The notes under the pieces were generated by a model. It was given only the letters and a program-made list of their open reading frames with translations. It ran no database searches and had not been told where the DNA came from. From Candidatus Gastranaerophilales bacterium (GTDB taxonomy: Bacteria; Cyanobacteriota; Vampirovibrionia; Gastranaerophilales; Gastranaerophilaceae): a DNA stretch of 14,717 nt. How positions within the stretch are numbered: position 1 is the first letter of the stretch; every line of letters starts with the position of its first letter. The stretch spans positions 1-14,717 of the forward strand of contig JAMPIM010000042.1 of the NCBI GenBank assembly GCA_023662705.1, given 5' to 3'. Made by a program: the position numbers and the translations under genes. Shown piece after piece: positions 1 through 7,624 of this stretch.

Positions 1-53
1 ACCCAAGAAGATGTATCCAGTCCTGATGCTAATCCGCTGAATGATATACTCAT
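1..53 (-). CDS. fliD: FliD-like flagellar hook-associated (filament cap) protein, N-terminus only
   Basis: Reading the minus strand from the ATG at 53 gives MSISFSGLASGLDTSSW before the window edge. A start followed by Ser-Phe-Ser-Gly-Leu-Ala-Ser-Gly-Leu-Asp-Thr is the hallmark N-terminus of FliD (HAP2), the protein that caps the growing flagellar filament and helps flagellin polymerise outside the cell. An AAGG Shine-Dalgarno core lies eight bases upstream (62-65 on the plus strand), which supports this start. A good minus-strand promoter lies about 150 bases upstream. Only 17 residues are visible, so the family call rests on this N-terminal motif alone. FliD-like N-termini also occur in a few proteins that are not caps, and the rest of the gene cannot be checked here. 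Confidence 0.72.
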   Translation of the reverse strand, partial: MSISFSGLASGLDTSSW

Positions 54-155
54 TGAATGTGCCTTGTGTTACTTATTTATATGGGGTGTATAAAGATTTC
101 TGATACTCTGTAATCGCTCAATATACCTCTTATTATGAATTTCAGCTTTTTCTTT

Positions 156-313
156 ACTTTTTGAATAAAATGTATAGAAAATGTTCTTTATACACTAATA
201 GTATAACATATTTCGCTTGCTTTGTGAACCCTTATATCAATAGGTAAATTGCTAAAAACTGATTGTTGTAATACTTTCCGGGGATTTTTTTTGATACATT
301 TTATTCAAAAAGT
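156..313. repeat. Perfect 20-bp inverted repeat flanking 118 bases
   Basis: The 20 bases at 294-313 are the exact reverse complement of those at 156-175 (core ATACATTTTATTC). A 20-base perfect match is far beyond chance even in AT-rich DNA. The 118 bases between the arms contain the minus-strand promoter for the fliD-like gene and no open reading frame. The arrangement could be terminal repeats of a small non-coding element, paired binding sites for a regulator, or the arms of a long RNA hairpin in read-through transcripts. I see no clear target-site duplication at the outer edges, so a mobile origin is unproven. Confidence 0.6.
200..228 (-). promoter_or_regulatory. Sigma-70-type promoter driving the fliD-like gene
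   Basis: On the minus strand a -35 box TTCACA (223-228; five of six to TTGACA) is followed by a 17-base spacer and a -10 box TATACT (200-205; five of six to TATAAT) with an extended TG one base before it. The predicted start is near 193, giving a leader of about 140 bases before the ATG at 53. A dyad TTATAC...GTATAA (188-193 with 201-206) straddles the -10 box and start point, as an operator would. I see only a partial match to a flagellar sigma-28 promoter further downstream, so housekeeping-sigma transcription is the better reading. Confidence 0.55.
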
Positions 314-359
314 GTCAAAAAGTATTTGCTCATTAGAGGGTTGTACTAATTGACACTTT
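309..359 (-). terminator. Stem-loop just behind the glycine-zipper gene, possible terminator
   Basis: Two bases after the stop codon at 362-364, the minus strand has AAAGTGTCAA (350-359), a 31-base loop, then the perfect complement TTGACACTTT (309-318), which runs into further T residues. The position suits transcription termination or 3'-end protection. The long loop and AU-rich stem make it a weak intrinsic terminator. Its distal arm overlaps five bases of the 20-bp inverted repeat at 294-313, so the two pairings compete. Confidence 0.35.
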
Positions 360-361
360 AT

Positions 362-1681
362 TTATGCTCTTTGTAACTGTAATCCGCTTGCAACATTTTC
401 AGCCGCTTTCATAACTTTGTCAGGAACTTTTTCACCGGCTTGAGCTCTTTGTACAACAAGGCTTAATAATTCCTGTTGACCTTGAGCCGTATTTTTCTTA
501 TCTTTAGCTTCTAAGCCTGTTGCAACATCTTCGCCAACAAGTTTTTTAGTTACTTTACCCATTGCCCACATACCGAGTGAACCGCCGATAAATCCGACTA
601 CTGCTCCGATTGCAGTACCAACTCCAGGGTAAGCAGAACCAATCATTGCTCCGAGTTTAGCACCTGCCCATCCGCCTGCTGCTTTACCTGCAACCCATCC
701 GAATGCGTTACCTGCTGCTTTTACTACTGATTGACCGGTTTGTGCCAAACCTGTTTCAACACCGCCATCTTTGTGAGTGAATGCTGTCCAGATTTTTCCG
801 GCTGAGAATACCATATCGAATAAGAACCAGCCTTTACCTTCGCTTAAGCATTTCTTTGCAAAACTCATTCCGTGTTCTGTGACAGCTTTTTTAGCTGCTC
901 CGCTAGTTAGAGCTTCTTCTGCAAGTTCGGTTGGTGTTTTCAACGCTGTTTTGTTTCCTGTAAAGAAGTTTTTGACAGATTGCCAAGCTTGCGGTAATCT
1001 TCCGTTGCATTTAGAAGCTGCTCTTAATTGTTCTGTTGCAATTTGTATTGCTTCTTTATCACCTGATTTAATAGCATCTGTCATGATTTTTTGAAGAGCT
1101 TCTTTTTCAGTTGCTTCCATTGGTTTTATAAACCATTTTGAAATAGCCCATTTTGATTCACCGTTTCTGGTAACTCTGTATAATTGAGAGTATGCATCCT
1201 GCATAATTGATGGACTGCTTTTCCATAAAGCTTTAGCTTCGCTTGATGCTTCCATTGCTGTTTTGAATAGTTTATCGGCAGCACCTGTTGCTTTGAATGC
1301 GTTAATCGGGTGAGCCAATGTTTGAGGGTTTTCCATTGCTGCGAATGTCAAACCGCCGAATGCAGCTCCGCCAAGCCCTTCTTCAAGTACACTGTTCTTT
1401 TTATAGTAATCAACCAGTGTATCTAAATCAGATTTGCTTGCAGTTGTTTGAGTTTCTTGCTGAGGCTGAGTAATCTGTGAGCTTGCAGAATACTGGGAAG
1501 GCATTTGTGCATAAGGATTTTGTGCCATATTATACATATATGGATTATTCATAGCCATTGAGTTGTACATATCAACTCCGCCTCTGTATCCGTTTACAAA
1601 GCTTGGTGCAGCAGCATTCGGACCCATTCCTCCGTAGAGCATAGCTTCCATATTCATTAATGCTGAGATTGGTGCAACCAT
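362..1681 (-). CDS. Orphan 439-residue protein with a long C-terminal glycine zipper
   Basis: I do not recognise a named family. Residues 1-82 are low complexity, rich in Met, Asn, Tyr, Pro and Gln, with repeated Asn-Pro-Tyr. A short Gly/Ala segment lies at about 103-116. Residues 120-300 are charged and mostly helical, with two cysteines (225 and 278). Residues 323-377 form a glycine zipper: Gly every three to four positions among Ala, Val and Ile, the pattern of tightly packed membrane helices in pore-forming or membrane-inserting proteins. There is no ordinary signal peptide. The ATG at 1681 has no strong Shine-Dalgarno sequence (only AGGG about 12 bases upstream), so a start at the internal Met9 or Met11 is possible. 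Upstream, a TATATA/TATAAG box near 1709-1716 with TTCAGA at 1734-1739 is a weak promoter candidate. It diverges from the giant papain-like gene, hinting at shared control. A role as membrane component, translocator or effector is inference. Confidence 0.8.
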   Translation of the reverse strand: MVAPISALMNMEAMLYGGMGPNAAAPSFVNGYRGGVDMYNSMAMNNPYMYNMAQNPYAQMPSQYSASSQITQPQQETQTTASKSDLDTLVDYYKKNSVLEEGLGGAAFGGLTFAAMENPQTLAHPINAFKATGAADKLFKTAMEASSEAKALWKSSPSIMQDAYSQLYRVTRNGESKWAISKWFIKPMEATEKEALQKIMTDAIKSGDKEAIQIATEQLRAASKCNGRLPQAWQSVKNFFTGNKTALKTPTELAEEALTSGAAKKAVTEHGMSFAKKCLSEGKGWFLFDMVFSAGKIWTAFTHKDGGVETGLAQTGQSVVKAAGNAFGWVAGKAAGGWAGAKLGAMIGSAYPGVGTAIGAVVGFIGGSLGMWAMGKVTKKLVGEDVATGLEAKDKKNTAQGQQELLSLVVQRAQAGEKVPDKVMKAAENVASGLQLQRA

Positions 1682-1741
1682 AACTAATAATAACCCTATA
1701 AATCTAACCTTATATATTAAAAGTATTTTTTGTTCTGAAAA

Positions 1742-1771
1742 TTGCCTTTTTTGTAACGATTTTGTAATAAT
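1742..1771 (+). promoter_or_regulatory. Candidate extended -10 promoter for the giant papain-like gene
   Basis: A -35-like TTGCCT (1742-1747; four of six) is followed after 18 bases by AATAAT (1766-1771; five of six to TATAAT), with an extended TG at 1763-1764. The start would fall near 1778, leaving about 60 bases of leader before the ATG at 1839. The palindrome TTGCGCAA (1771-1778) sits at the predicted start, and an inverted pair TTGTAA/TTACAA (1762-1767 with 1788-1793) surrounds it; these are possible operator sequences between the two divergent genes. Confidence 0.4.
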
Positions 1772-1838
1772 TGCGCAAAAGAAATTTTTACAAGGTTTCT
1801 AACCGAAAAGACTATCACAACAACGCAAGGGGTATTTA

Positions 1839-4800
1839 ATGAAAATAGACGGCATAAATTCAGCTGACATCAAGAGCTTTAAGGGTAAAAGATTAGACAA
1901 AAATGCAGTTTCACAGTTAATAAAGAATAATCCGTATTCATTGACGGAGCCGAATCAGAGATATATTTCTACTGCAATTGAAAGCTTGGGAAAAGTTGCA
2001 GGAGAAAAGAATATTCAATTCCTTTTGGATGCAGCTGCACAAAGCCGTTATTCAACTTCAATTACTTTACAGGATGCTCCAAAGAATGATTGGCGCTCAA
2101 AACTTCTTGCGGCAGCCGCTTCTGCTTTAGCAATAACTCCTCTTGCAAACAGTTCTCTTGCGGATAAGCTGGCTGAACTGCAAAAACCACAGGAAAAAAG
2201 TATTGATGAGCAGGAAATTTTGACCCTTCGCGAACAACTGCTAGCAGTTGTTGATTTGGAACAAATCAACAATGAAACCATAGGTGCAACAAAGAATTTT
2301 ACTAAGAACCTTGACTATTTTATCGTGTCGTCTGAAACAAGTCTTGAGCACAAAAAGTATGTTTTGGAACGCTTAAATTATTTTATGAGCGATAAATACG
2401 AAATTAACCCGCAGTTAAAAGACAAAAAATCCATTGCTCTTGCTGAAATGGTTAACGATATGGCAATCAATGCTCCGGGGAATTCTATTCCGAATATCAA
2501 AGCCGTAAACCAGAAACAGCACGGTATGTGTGCGGCTATTTCTATTGTAAGAAAGAAACTTGCTTATGAAGACAAGCCTAATTATGTTGATTCTATTATT
2601 TCTGAATTGGATTCTTCCGGTAAAATTAGTGTTTATGACAGAAGCCGTCTTGGAACAGGTGAAAGAATAAATGTAGAAAAAGTTGCTGTAGATTTTGATG
2701 CAGCTTTGGCTAAAGGATATAGAATTATTGATGCTTCGACTATGCATTGGATGCAGATTGCAGGCATGTCAGGTTCTAACAATATTTCATACAGTGTTTA
2801 TAATCCTTTTGATACAGAAAATTTTGATGTTAAAACAGACTCATTCTTTATCGCGAATTTTGAGGATGAAGATTTGGCTGCTGCTCAAAAATACTATCAG
2901 GCATTAATTAAAGCAAAATCTGTAATTGAAGATTATAAAGCTGCAAAGATTAAATCCGACATAACTGAAACACAATTAAGACAAAATATAAACCAAAATT
3001 TGCGTGCTGCTTCTGATATTGGGGCTTTAATGAAAGACGAACTTTCTTCAATTGCTCCAAATCTTTCTATTAAGGAAATTCAAACTTTATATGCAGGCAT
3101 GCTTGATTTGGAAAAACCGTTATCATCTAAAATTCAGGACGGTGACAAATACTCATATATTCCTAATGAGGAAGAAGTTGTTAAAAGAGGTAAATTAAAG
3201 AATTATATTATAAACACTGCCAATATTGATACAGTTAGTGAAGAATCTCTGGATAAACTCTTCTTTATGATGGGAGAATATCGTGCGTTAACTAAAACTG
3301 TTTCTAAACCGTCTGCTATACGAAAAGCAACGCAGCTTTTTGAAGTCGCAGCAGCATTTAGATATCAGGTTGTAACGGGACTTGATGATAAAAAGGTTTT
3401 AGATAATGTTATGCAGAATGAAGGTTTAGCAAACAAAGAACAGCTGCTTCTTGATACGATTGATACTTTGATTGAAAAACTTGAATCAAACTCTCCACAT
3501 TCAAAATTGATTATTGAACAGCTTCAACAATCAGCATTTGATAATACTAATGGTACTAAGGAACAGACTTTAGAAGCTCTATATGAATTAAAAGAAATTG
3601 TTTCATATAATTTAACAACGGGGCTTGATTCAATATATGGTGCTTTAACAATGGGCAGCAGAAAAGATGCACTTCTTGTTTATATTGAAAATACTCAGAA
3701 CCTTATTCAACAGGGTGAAACACAATTGCTAGAGCCATTTGCGGCAAAACTTGGTGTTAAAAAAGCTCCTAAAAATGTTTTAAGAGCACTTGAGGCTGAT
3801 AAACAGAAACTGCTTTCAGGTGATGAAAGAGTTTATTCACAATTATTTGACAAGTACGGAAATGTTTCTCAGACTGATTATATAAACAATATTTTCCAAA
3901 GCTTTATTGAAAAAAGCAAAGAAGATAGCAATCAGGAAATTATAATGAATTTCCTTGCTGTGAACGGAATCAATGTTGAAGATGGTGAACAGGCTGTAGT
4001 TCAAAGAATAAATGAAATCGGAACGAATATTCAGGCTATCGGAGTTTTCGTTAATCAAGCGGCTGAGGCTTTACGTGTTGTGGATGAAAATGGAGACGTA
4101 CTCTTCTCTGCTAATCCTAAAGATATAATTATTAAAAAATTAGAAAACGAAAATAGAATGGCTTCTGCGAAACAATTACGAGAATTGAAAGAACATTTGG
4201 ATAAAATTGCAAAAGTTCGTTCTTCAGATGAATTCCAGTCAAGACAAGGAAAATTAAAGGATAAAACTTTAACAACCTTCTCAAATAGTGAGAAAGCGAC
4301 TCTCAAAGATGTTGAAAGATCTATTGATCCGATGTATGCATTTGTACAAAAACAATTGAGATACGTTCGTACTGATATGAAAGATTATCTTGAAGAAATT
4401 GCAAGATTGGCAGGGGTTAATGACGGTAATTACTGGGTAGGTGAAGAAGGCAGCAGCGGACTTTATACTTCTCAGGAGATTAGAGTTCTTGAATATATGA
4501 CAGGTCGTCCTCATTATGCAACAAAGGATGTTAAATCTGCTATTGAAAAAATCAAGACATCTCCTTATTCTGCGATATCTTCCAGCTCGGTTTATCATGA
4601 TAAAGCAGGAGGTCACGCTCAATATGTTGCTGATGTTGCACCTGTAACATTAAAAAGCGGTGAAGTTAAAGATGTTTTATTCAATGATAACAGCTGGGGT
4701 GCAAGCGAATTAGAAAATATTTGGGTTGATTCAGACGGATTATTGAGAACCGACTACAGTGACAGACGCGGCGGTACACTTGGATATATTACTAATGACC

Positions 4801-7622
4801 AGTACAGAAACGGTAATTTTGTTGACAGAATTCTTTCGGATATGATTTTGAGAACAACTCCGGAGTATGTAGACAATAAAATGTATAAGAAAATAAAGCA
4901 TCCGAATGAAGAAGGCTGGTCAGCTCCTCAATATTACGGAATGATTCTTGACGGTAAATCACAAGAAATCAAGAATGTATCAGACAGAATTCACGATGCA
5001 ATATTTGTAACCAATAACAGATACCTTGATAAATTAAAGAAACTTGGTGAAAATCATACGGAAGCAGAATTACAGGCTATGATTACGGGTATTCAAGGCA
5101 CCGGCAAAGCTTGGAAGCCAATGTATGAAGCATTGAAACAGAGAATATTCCCTGTTGTCGGTAGAGGTATTCAGTCAAGAGAAGAATATGACAGACTTGC
5201 GGATGATGATTATTTGAAAGTTGTTCTTGAAAAAATGGCGCTTAAACAAAATTCTCAAGTAATAGGTCTAGAACCTGATATTGCGAGAGTTCGCAATGTA
5301 AGAGAACTTTCAAAATTCAGAGCTGCTCAAAAAACAAGAGCATTGAACTCTTTCAAATACTCTTTTACAAAAACCTTGGCAACAGTAGATTATCTTGCAG
5401 ATGCATTTGGTGATGATGAATTCATTCAAATGCAAGATATACTTAAAAAACACGGTATAAATTTGACTGATGATGAGTTAAATTCTATTGGCGAAGAGTT
5501 CAATATTGATAGAGACAGATTTGACGGCAGTGCAAAAACTACATTGAATCTCTTACTTGAAAACATAAGAGAAGATATTGATGCAGTTGTTTCTGATGTG
5601 GCTGTTCAGCAGGAATTAGAAGATTTCTTTAGAAGCTTCCTGACTGAAAAGTTGTATTTCAATCAAGCAGACTTAGATATGTCGGATTTGGATAATCAAA
5701 AAAATATTCATATTATCAAGTTTATAGATAGAGTCTTCGATCCTGAAGATGATGAAGAATTTGCTGCAATTTACAGAAGAATTCAGGATATGACAGAAGA
5801 AGAATTCAAAAATGAAATTCTTTCTAAAGCAACTTATGAAGATATGGGTGTCAAATCTGCAACGGGATATGATATTCTTAAAAAACTTCAAAGATATGAA
5901 GAAAGTGCAAATACTGCATTTATGAATACAGTTTTCTATGATTCTCTTGTGAGTGAAATAAATTCAGAGAAATATGCACCGGTTTATAAATATTATAAAT
6001 TATTCCGTTCTCCAAGACTGACAACAACTTATAATTTCAATACAATGTTTAGAGATTTGAATTACGATTTGTCTCTTTTAACATTGCCAAAATTATTCAA
6101 TAAATACAAAGGCAGAAATCTTGAAAGACACGGAGCTTATCCTGCTTATCCGAGAATTGAATACTTAACCGATGAGCATATCCATGCTTCATTTGATTCA
6201 AGTATTTCTCAAATGGAAAAGAATGTTGATACAATTAAAACTATTAAAGAGCAGGTTCAGAATTATGAAATAGCTCATTTGCTTCAAAAACTTAAGAAGG
6301 CTGCAAAACGTAATCAAATAGTTAGTGGTGAAAACTATGTTTATTTGAATAATCTTTTCGGCACTTTGGTTACAAATAATATGAATGATCCTTCCGTAAA
6401 AGAAGTTGTCGAAGCATCAGAAGCAGCTCTTGAACTTGAAGAAGGTACTGCTTGGAAAGATTATCTTCCATATATTGAAGCGATTATTAACAGGCTGACT
6501 GATTTTGAAAATACTACTCCAAAAGAAGTTCTGCATCAGGTAATAGAAGCAAATCGAAACGAACTTAAAGGTAACAAAATGACTTTTGTGGAAGTATTTA
6601 TTCAACCTAAATACAAAGCTCGTGTTGCAGAGAAGTATAATCGTTTGGAGCAGGCTTTAATAAATCAGGATTTGGTAACGGCAGAAGAACTTAAAGCAGA
6701 TTTGCTTGAAGATTTCAGAAAATATCATATTCTGAATGATCCGGAAGAACTTCTTGTTCAGTTCATAAAATCTACTGCTCCTGATGCTCGCTTGCATGCA
6801 TTCAGTGAATTGTACGAAAAACTGTTAACAAGAGCCATTGAGTTCGCTAAACTTGCTGAAATCCAAGATATTCTTATGGATGCTGTTCAAGATGGCGTTG
6901 CTCTGAATGCTAAGAGCAGATTTGACAAACACATGTTATCTTTTTCCGGCGGTGAGTTCTCAATGGGTTCGGATGAAATGGTTAACTATATGACAAACCA
7001 TTTGATTATGGACGGTCAGTTTGATACGGCATTAATGTTCCTTGAAAAGCTCGGTTTGAATGAACAATATGTAAAACATGCTGCTGAAAGCTTTGATTAT
7101 GATGCGATGAGAAAAATAATCACAGAAGCTCATACAATGGCAGATAATTTTACAAAATTCCAAAATGATATTGACGCTGATATAGCTAAAGCTCAGGCTG
7201 TGTTTGAAGATAATAATTGTGATTATGTTTCAACATTAGAAGACTTGAGAAAGGCAATTGCAGATAAGGCTCAGACATATTCAATGACTGATGATATGAT
7301 TGGACCATTGCTGTTCGGTGTTGATACTGTTGAATACAATTGTGAAACAAATCCGAATGCGCAAAAGAATCTGTTATTTGTAACTGTTATGCAAACGTCT
7401 AAACAAAAAATGGTGAGTGCGGTAACAGAAGAAATTTCAGGTAAAGATGCTATCTTAGGCTCAAATGCTACGATTTTAAACTTTATCAATAATATTATGT
7501 TACCTGCTGAATCAGAATCGGATAAGTTAAGGGCTGAGGTAAATACAGAGTTTGAAAAATTGGCTCAGTTGAAGCAATCATACTTAGATTTGCAAGACGA
7601 TGAAAATTCTGATAAAATCTAG
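1839..7622 (+). CDS. Giant 1927-residue protein with a split papain-like (C1-type) cysteine peptidase core
   Basis: The start is fixed by AAGGGG (1827-1832), six bases before the ATG. Gln225-Lys-Gln-His-Gly-Met-Cys231 reproduces the papain oxyanion Gln19 and nucleophile Cys25 at the same spacing, with Gly two before Cys as in papain. Far downstream, Gly-Gly-His926-Ala-Gln is followed by Asn-Asp-Asn951-Ser-Trp-Gly, matching the papain His159 and the Asn175 Asn-Ser-Trp-Gly motif. Roughly residues 870-985 therefore look like the second lobe. Between the lobes lies about 500-600 residues of Lys/Glu-rich helical sequence. Residues 1-220 may be a pro- or targeting region, and 990-1927 is again mainly helical and charged, of unknown role. 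I see no signal peptide or membrane helix, so it is cytoplasmic or exported by a non-Sec route. A TrmB-type regulator follows two bases after its stop. Family: clan CA peptidase by motif; substrate unknown. The protein may be an effector or polymorphic toxin-like enzyme, which is inference. Confidence 0.85.
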   Translation: MKIDGINSADIKSFKGKRLDKNAVSQLIKNNPYSLTEPNQRYISTAIESLGKVAGEKNIQFLLDAAAQSRYSTSITLQDAPKNDWRSKLLAAAASALAITPLANSSLADKLAELQKPQEKSIDEQEILTLREQLLAVVDLEQINNETIGATKNFTKNLDYFIVSSETSLEHKKYVLERLNYFMSDKYEINPQLKDKKSIALAEMVNDMAINAPGNSIPNIKAVNQKQHGMCAAISIVRKKLAYEDKPNYVDSIISELDSSGKISVYDRSRLGTGERINVEKVAVDFDAALAKGYRIIDASTMHWMQIAGMSGSNNISYSVYNPFDTENFDVKTDSFFIANFEDEDLAAAQKYYQALIKAKSVIEDYKAAKIKSDITETQLRQNINQNLRAASDIGALMKDELSSIAPNLSIKEIQTLYAGMLDLEKPLSSKIQDGDKYSYIPNEEEVVKRGKLKNYIINTANIDTVSEESLDKLFFMMGEYRALTKTVSKPSAIRKATQLFEVAAAFRYQVVTGLDDKKVLDNVMQNEGLANKEQLLLDTIDTLIEKLESNSPHSKLIIEQLQQSAFDNTNGTKEQTLEALYELKEIVSYNLTTGLDSIYGALTMGSRKDALLVYIENTQNLIQQGETQLLEPFAAKLGVKKAPKNVLRALEADKQKLLSGDERVYSQLFDKYGNVSQTDYINNIFQSFIEKSKEDSNQEIIMNFLAVNGINVEDGEQAVVQRINEIGTNIQAIGVFVNQAAEALRVVDENGDVLFSANPKDIIIKKLENENRMASAKQLRELKEHLDKIAKVRSSDEFQSRQGKLKDKTLTTFSNSEKATLKDVERSIDPMYAFVQKQLRYVRTDMKDYLEEIARLAGVNDGNYWVGEEGSSGLYTSQEIRVLEYMTGRPHYATKDVKSAIEKIKTSPYSAISSSSVYHDKAGGHAQYVADVAPVTLKSGEVKDVLFNDNSWGASELENIWVDSDGLLRTDYSDRRGGTLGYITNDQYRNGNFVDRILSDMILRTTPEYVDNKMYKKIKHPNEEGWSAPQYYGMILDGKSQEIKNVSDRIHDAIFVTNNRYLDKLKKLGENHTEAELQAMITGIQGTGKAWKPMYEALKQRIFPVVGRGIQSREEYDRLADDDYLKVVLEKMALKQNSQVIGLEPDIARVRNVRELSKFRAAQKTRALNSFKYSFTKTLATVDYLADAFGDDEFIQMQDILKKHGINLTDDELNSIGEEFNIDRDRFDGSAKTTLNLLLENIREDIDAVVSDVAVQQELEDFFRSFLTEKLYFNQADLDMSDLDNQKNIHIIKFIDRVFDPEDDEEFAAIYRRIQDMTEEEFKNEILSKATYEDMGVKSATGYDILKKLQRYEESANTAFMNTVFYDSLVSEINSEKYAPVYKYYKLFRSPRLTTTYNFNTMFRDLNYDLSLLTLPKLFNKYKGRNLERHGAYPAYPRIEYLTDEHIHASFDSSISQMEKNVDTIKTIKEQVQNYEIAHLLQKLKKAAKRNQIVSGENYVYLNNLFGTLVTNNMNDPSVKEVVEASEAALELEEGTAWKDYLPYIEAIINRLTDFENTTPKEVLHQVIEANRNELKGNKMTFVEVFIQPKYKARVAEKYNRLEQALINQDLVTAEELKADLLEDFRKYHILNDPEELLVQFIKSTAPDARLHAFSELYEKLLTRAIEFAKLAEIQDILMDAVQDGVALNAKSRFDKHMLSFSGGEFSMGSDEMVNYMTNHLIMDGQFDTALMFLEKLGLNEQYVKHAAESFDYDAMRKIITEAHTMADNFTKFQNDIDADIAKAQAVFEDNNCDYVSTLEDLRKAIADKAQTYSMTDDMIGPLLFGVDTVEYNCETNPNAQKNLLFVTVMQTSKQKMVSAVTEEISGKDAILGSNATILNFINNIMLPAESESDKLRAEVNTEFEKLAQLKQSYLDLQDDENSDKI

Positions 7623-7624
7623 CT

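Larger units (their letters stand above)
54..361. other. 308-base intergenic region between the fliD-like gene and the glycine-zipper gene
   Basis: I find no convincing open reading frame on either strand; the plus-strand ATGs at 81 and 136 open frames of only about ten codons. The stretch holds a minus-strand promoter (200-228), the leader of the fliD-like gene, the stem-loop behind the glycine-zipper gene (309-359), and an unusual density of inverted repeats: 86-96 with 185-195 (11 bp), 156-175 with 294-313 (20 bp), 188-193 with 201-206 (6 bp, over the -10 box) and 309-318 with 350-359 (10 bp). Several of these interlock and could not all form at once in one RNA. Confidence 0.7.

Noticed and set aside
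132..158. TAAA, 15-base spacer, CATAATAA on the minus strand as a sigma-28 flagellar promoter for the fliD-like gene.
   Set aside because: Spacing fits, but only the final ATAA of the GCCGATAA -10 element matches; the sigma-70-type promoter at 200-228 is much better.
777..1094. Plus-strand 105-codon open frame opposite the glycine-zipper gene.
   Set aside because: It lies entirely antisense to a longer well-formed gene, has no family features, and no ribosome binding site stands out.
5088..5111. Gly-Ile-Gln-Gly-Thr-Gly-Lys (residues 1084-1090) in the giant protein resembles a P-loop.
   Set aside because: The residue after Lys is Ala, not Ser or Thr, the preceding strand is not hydrophobic enough, and no Walker B partner is evident.
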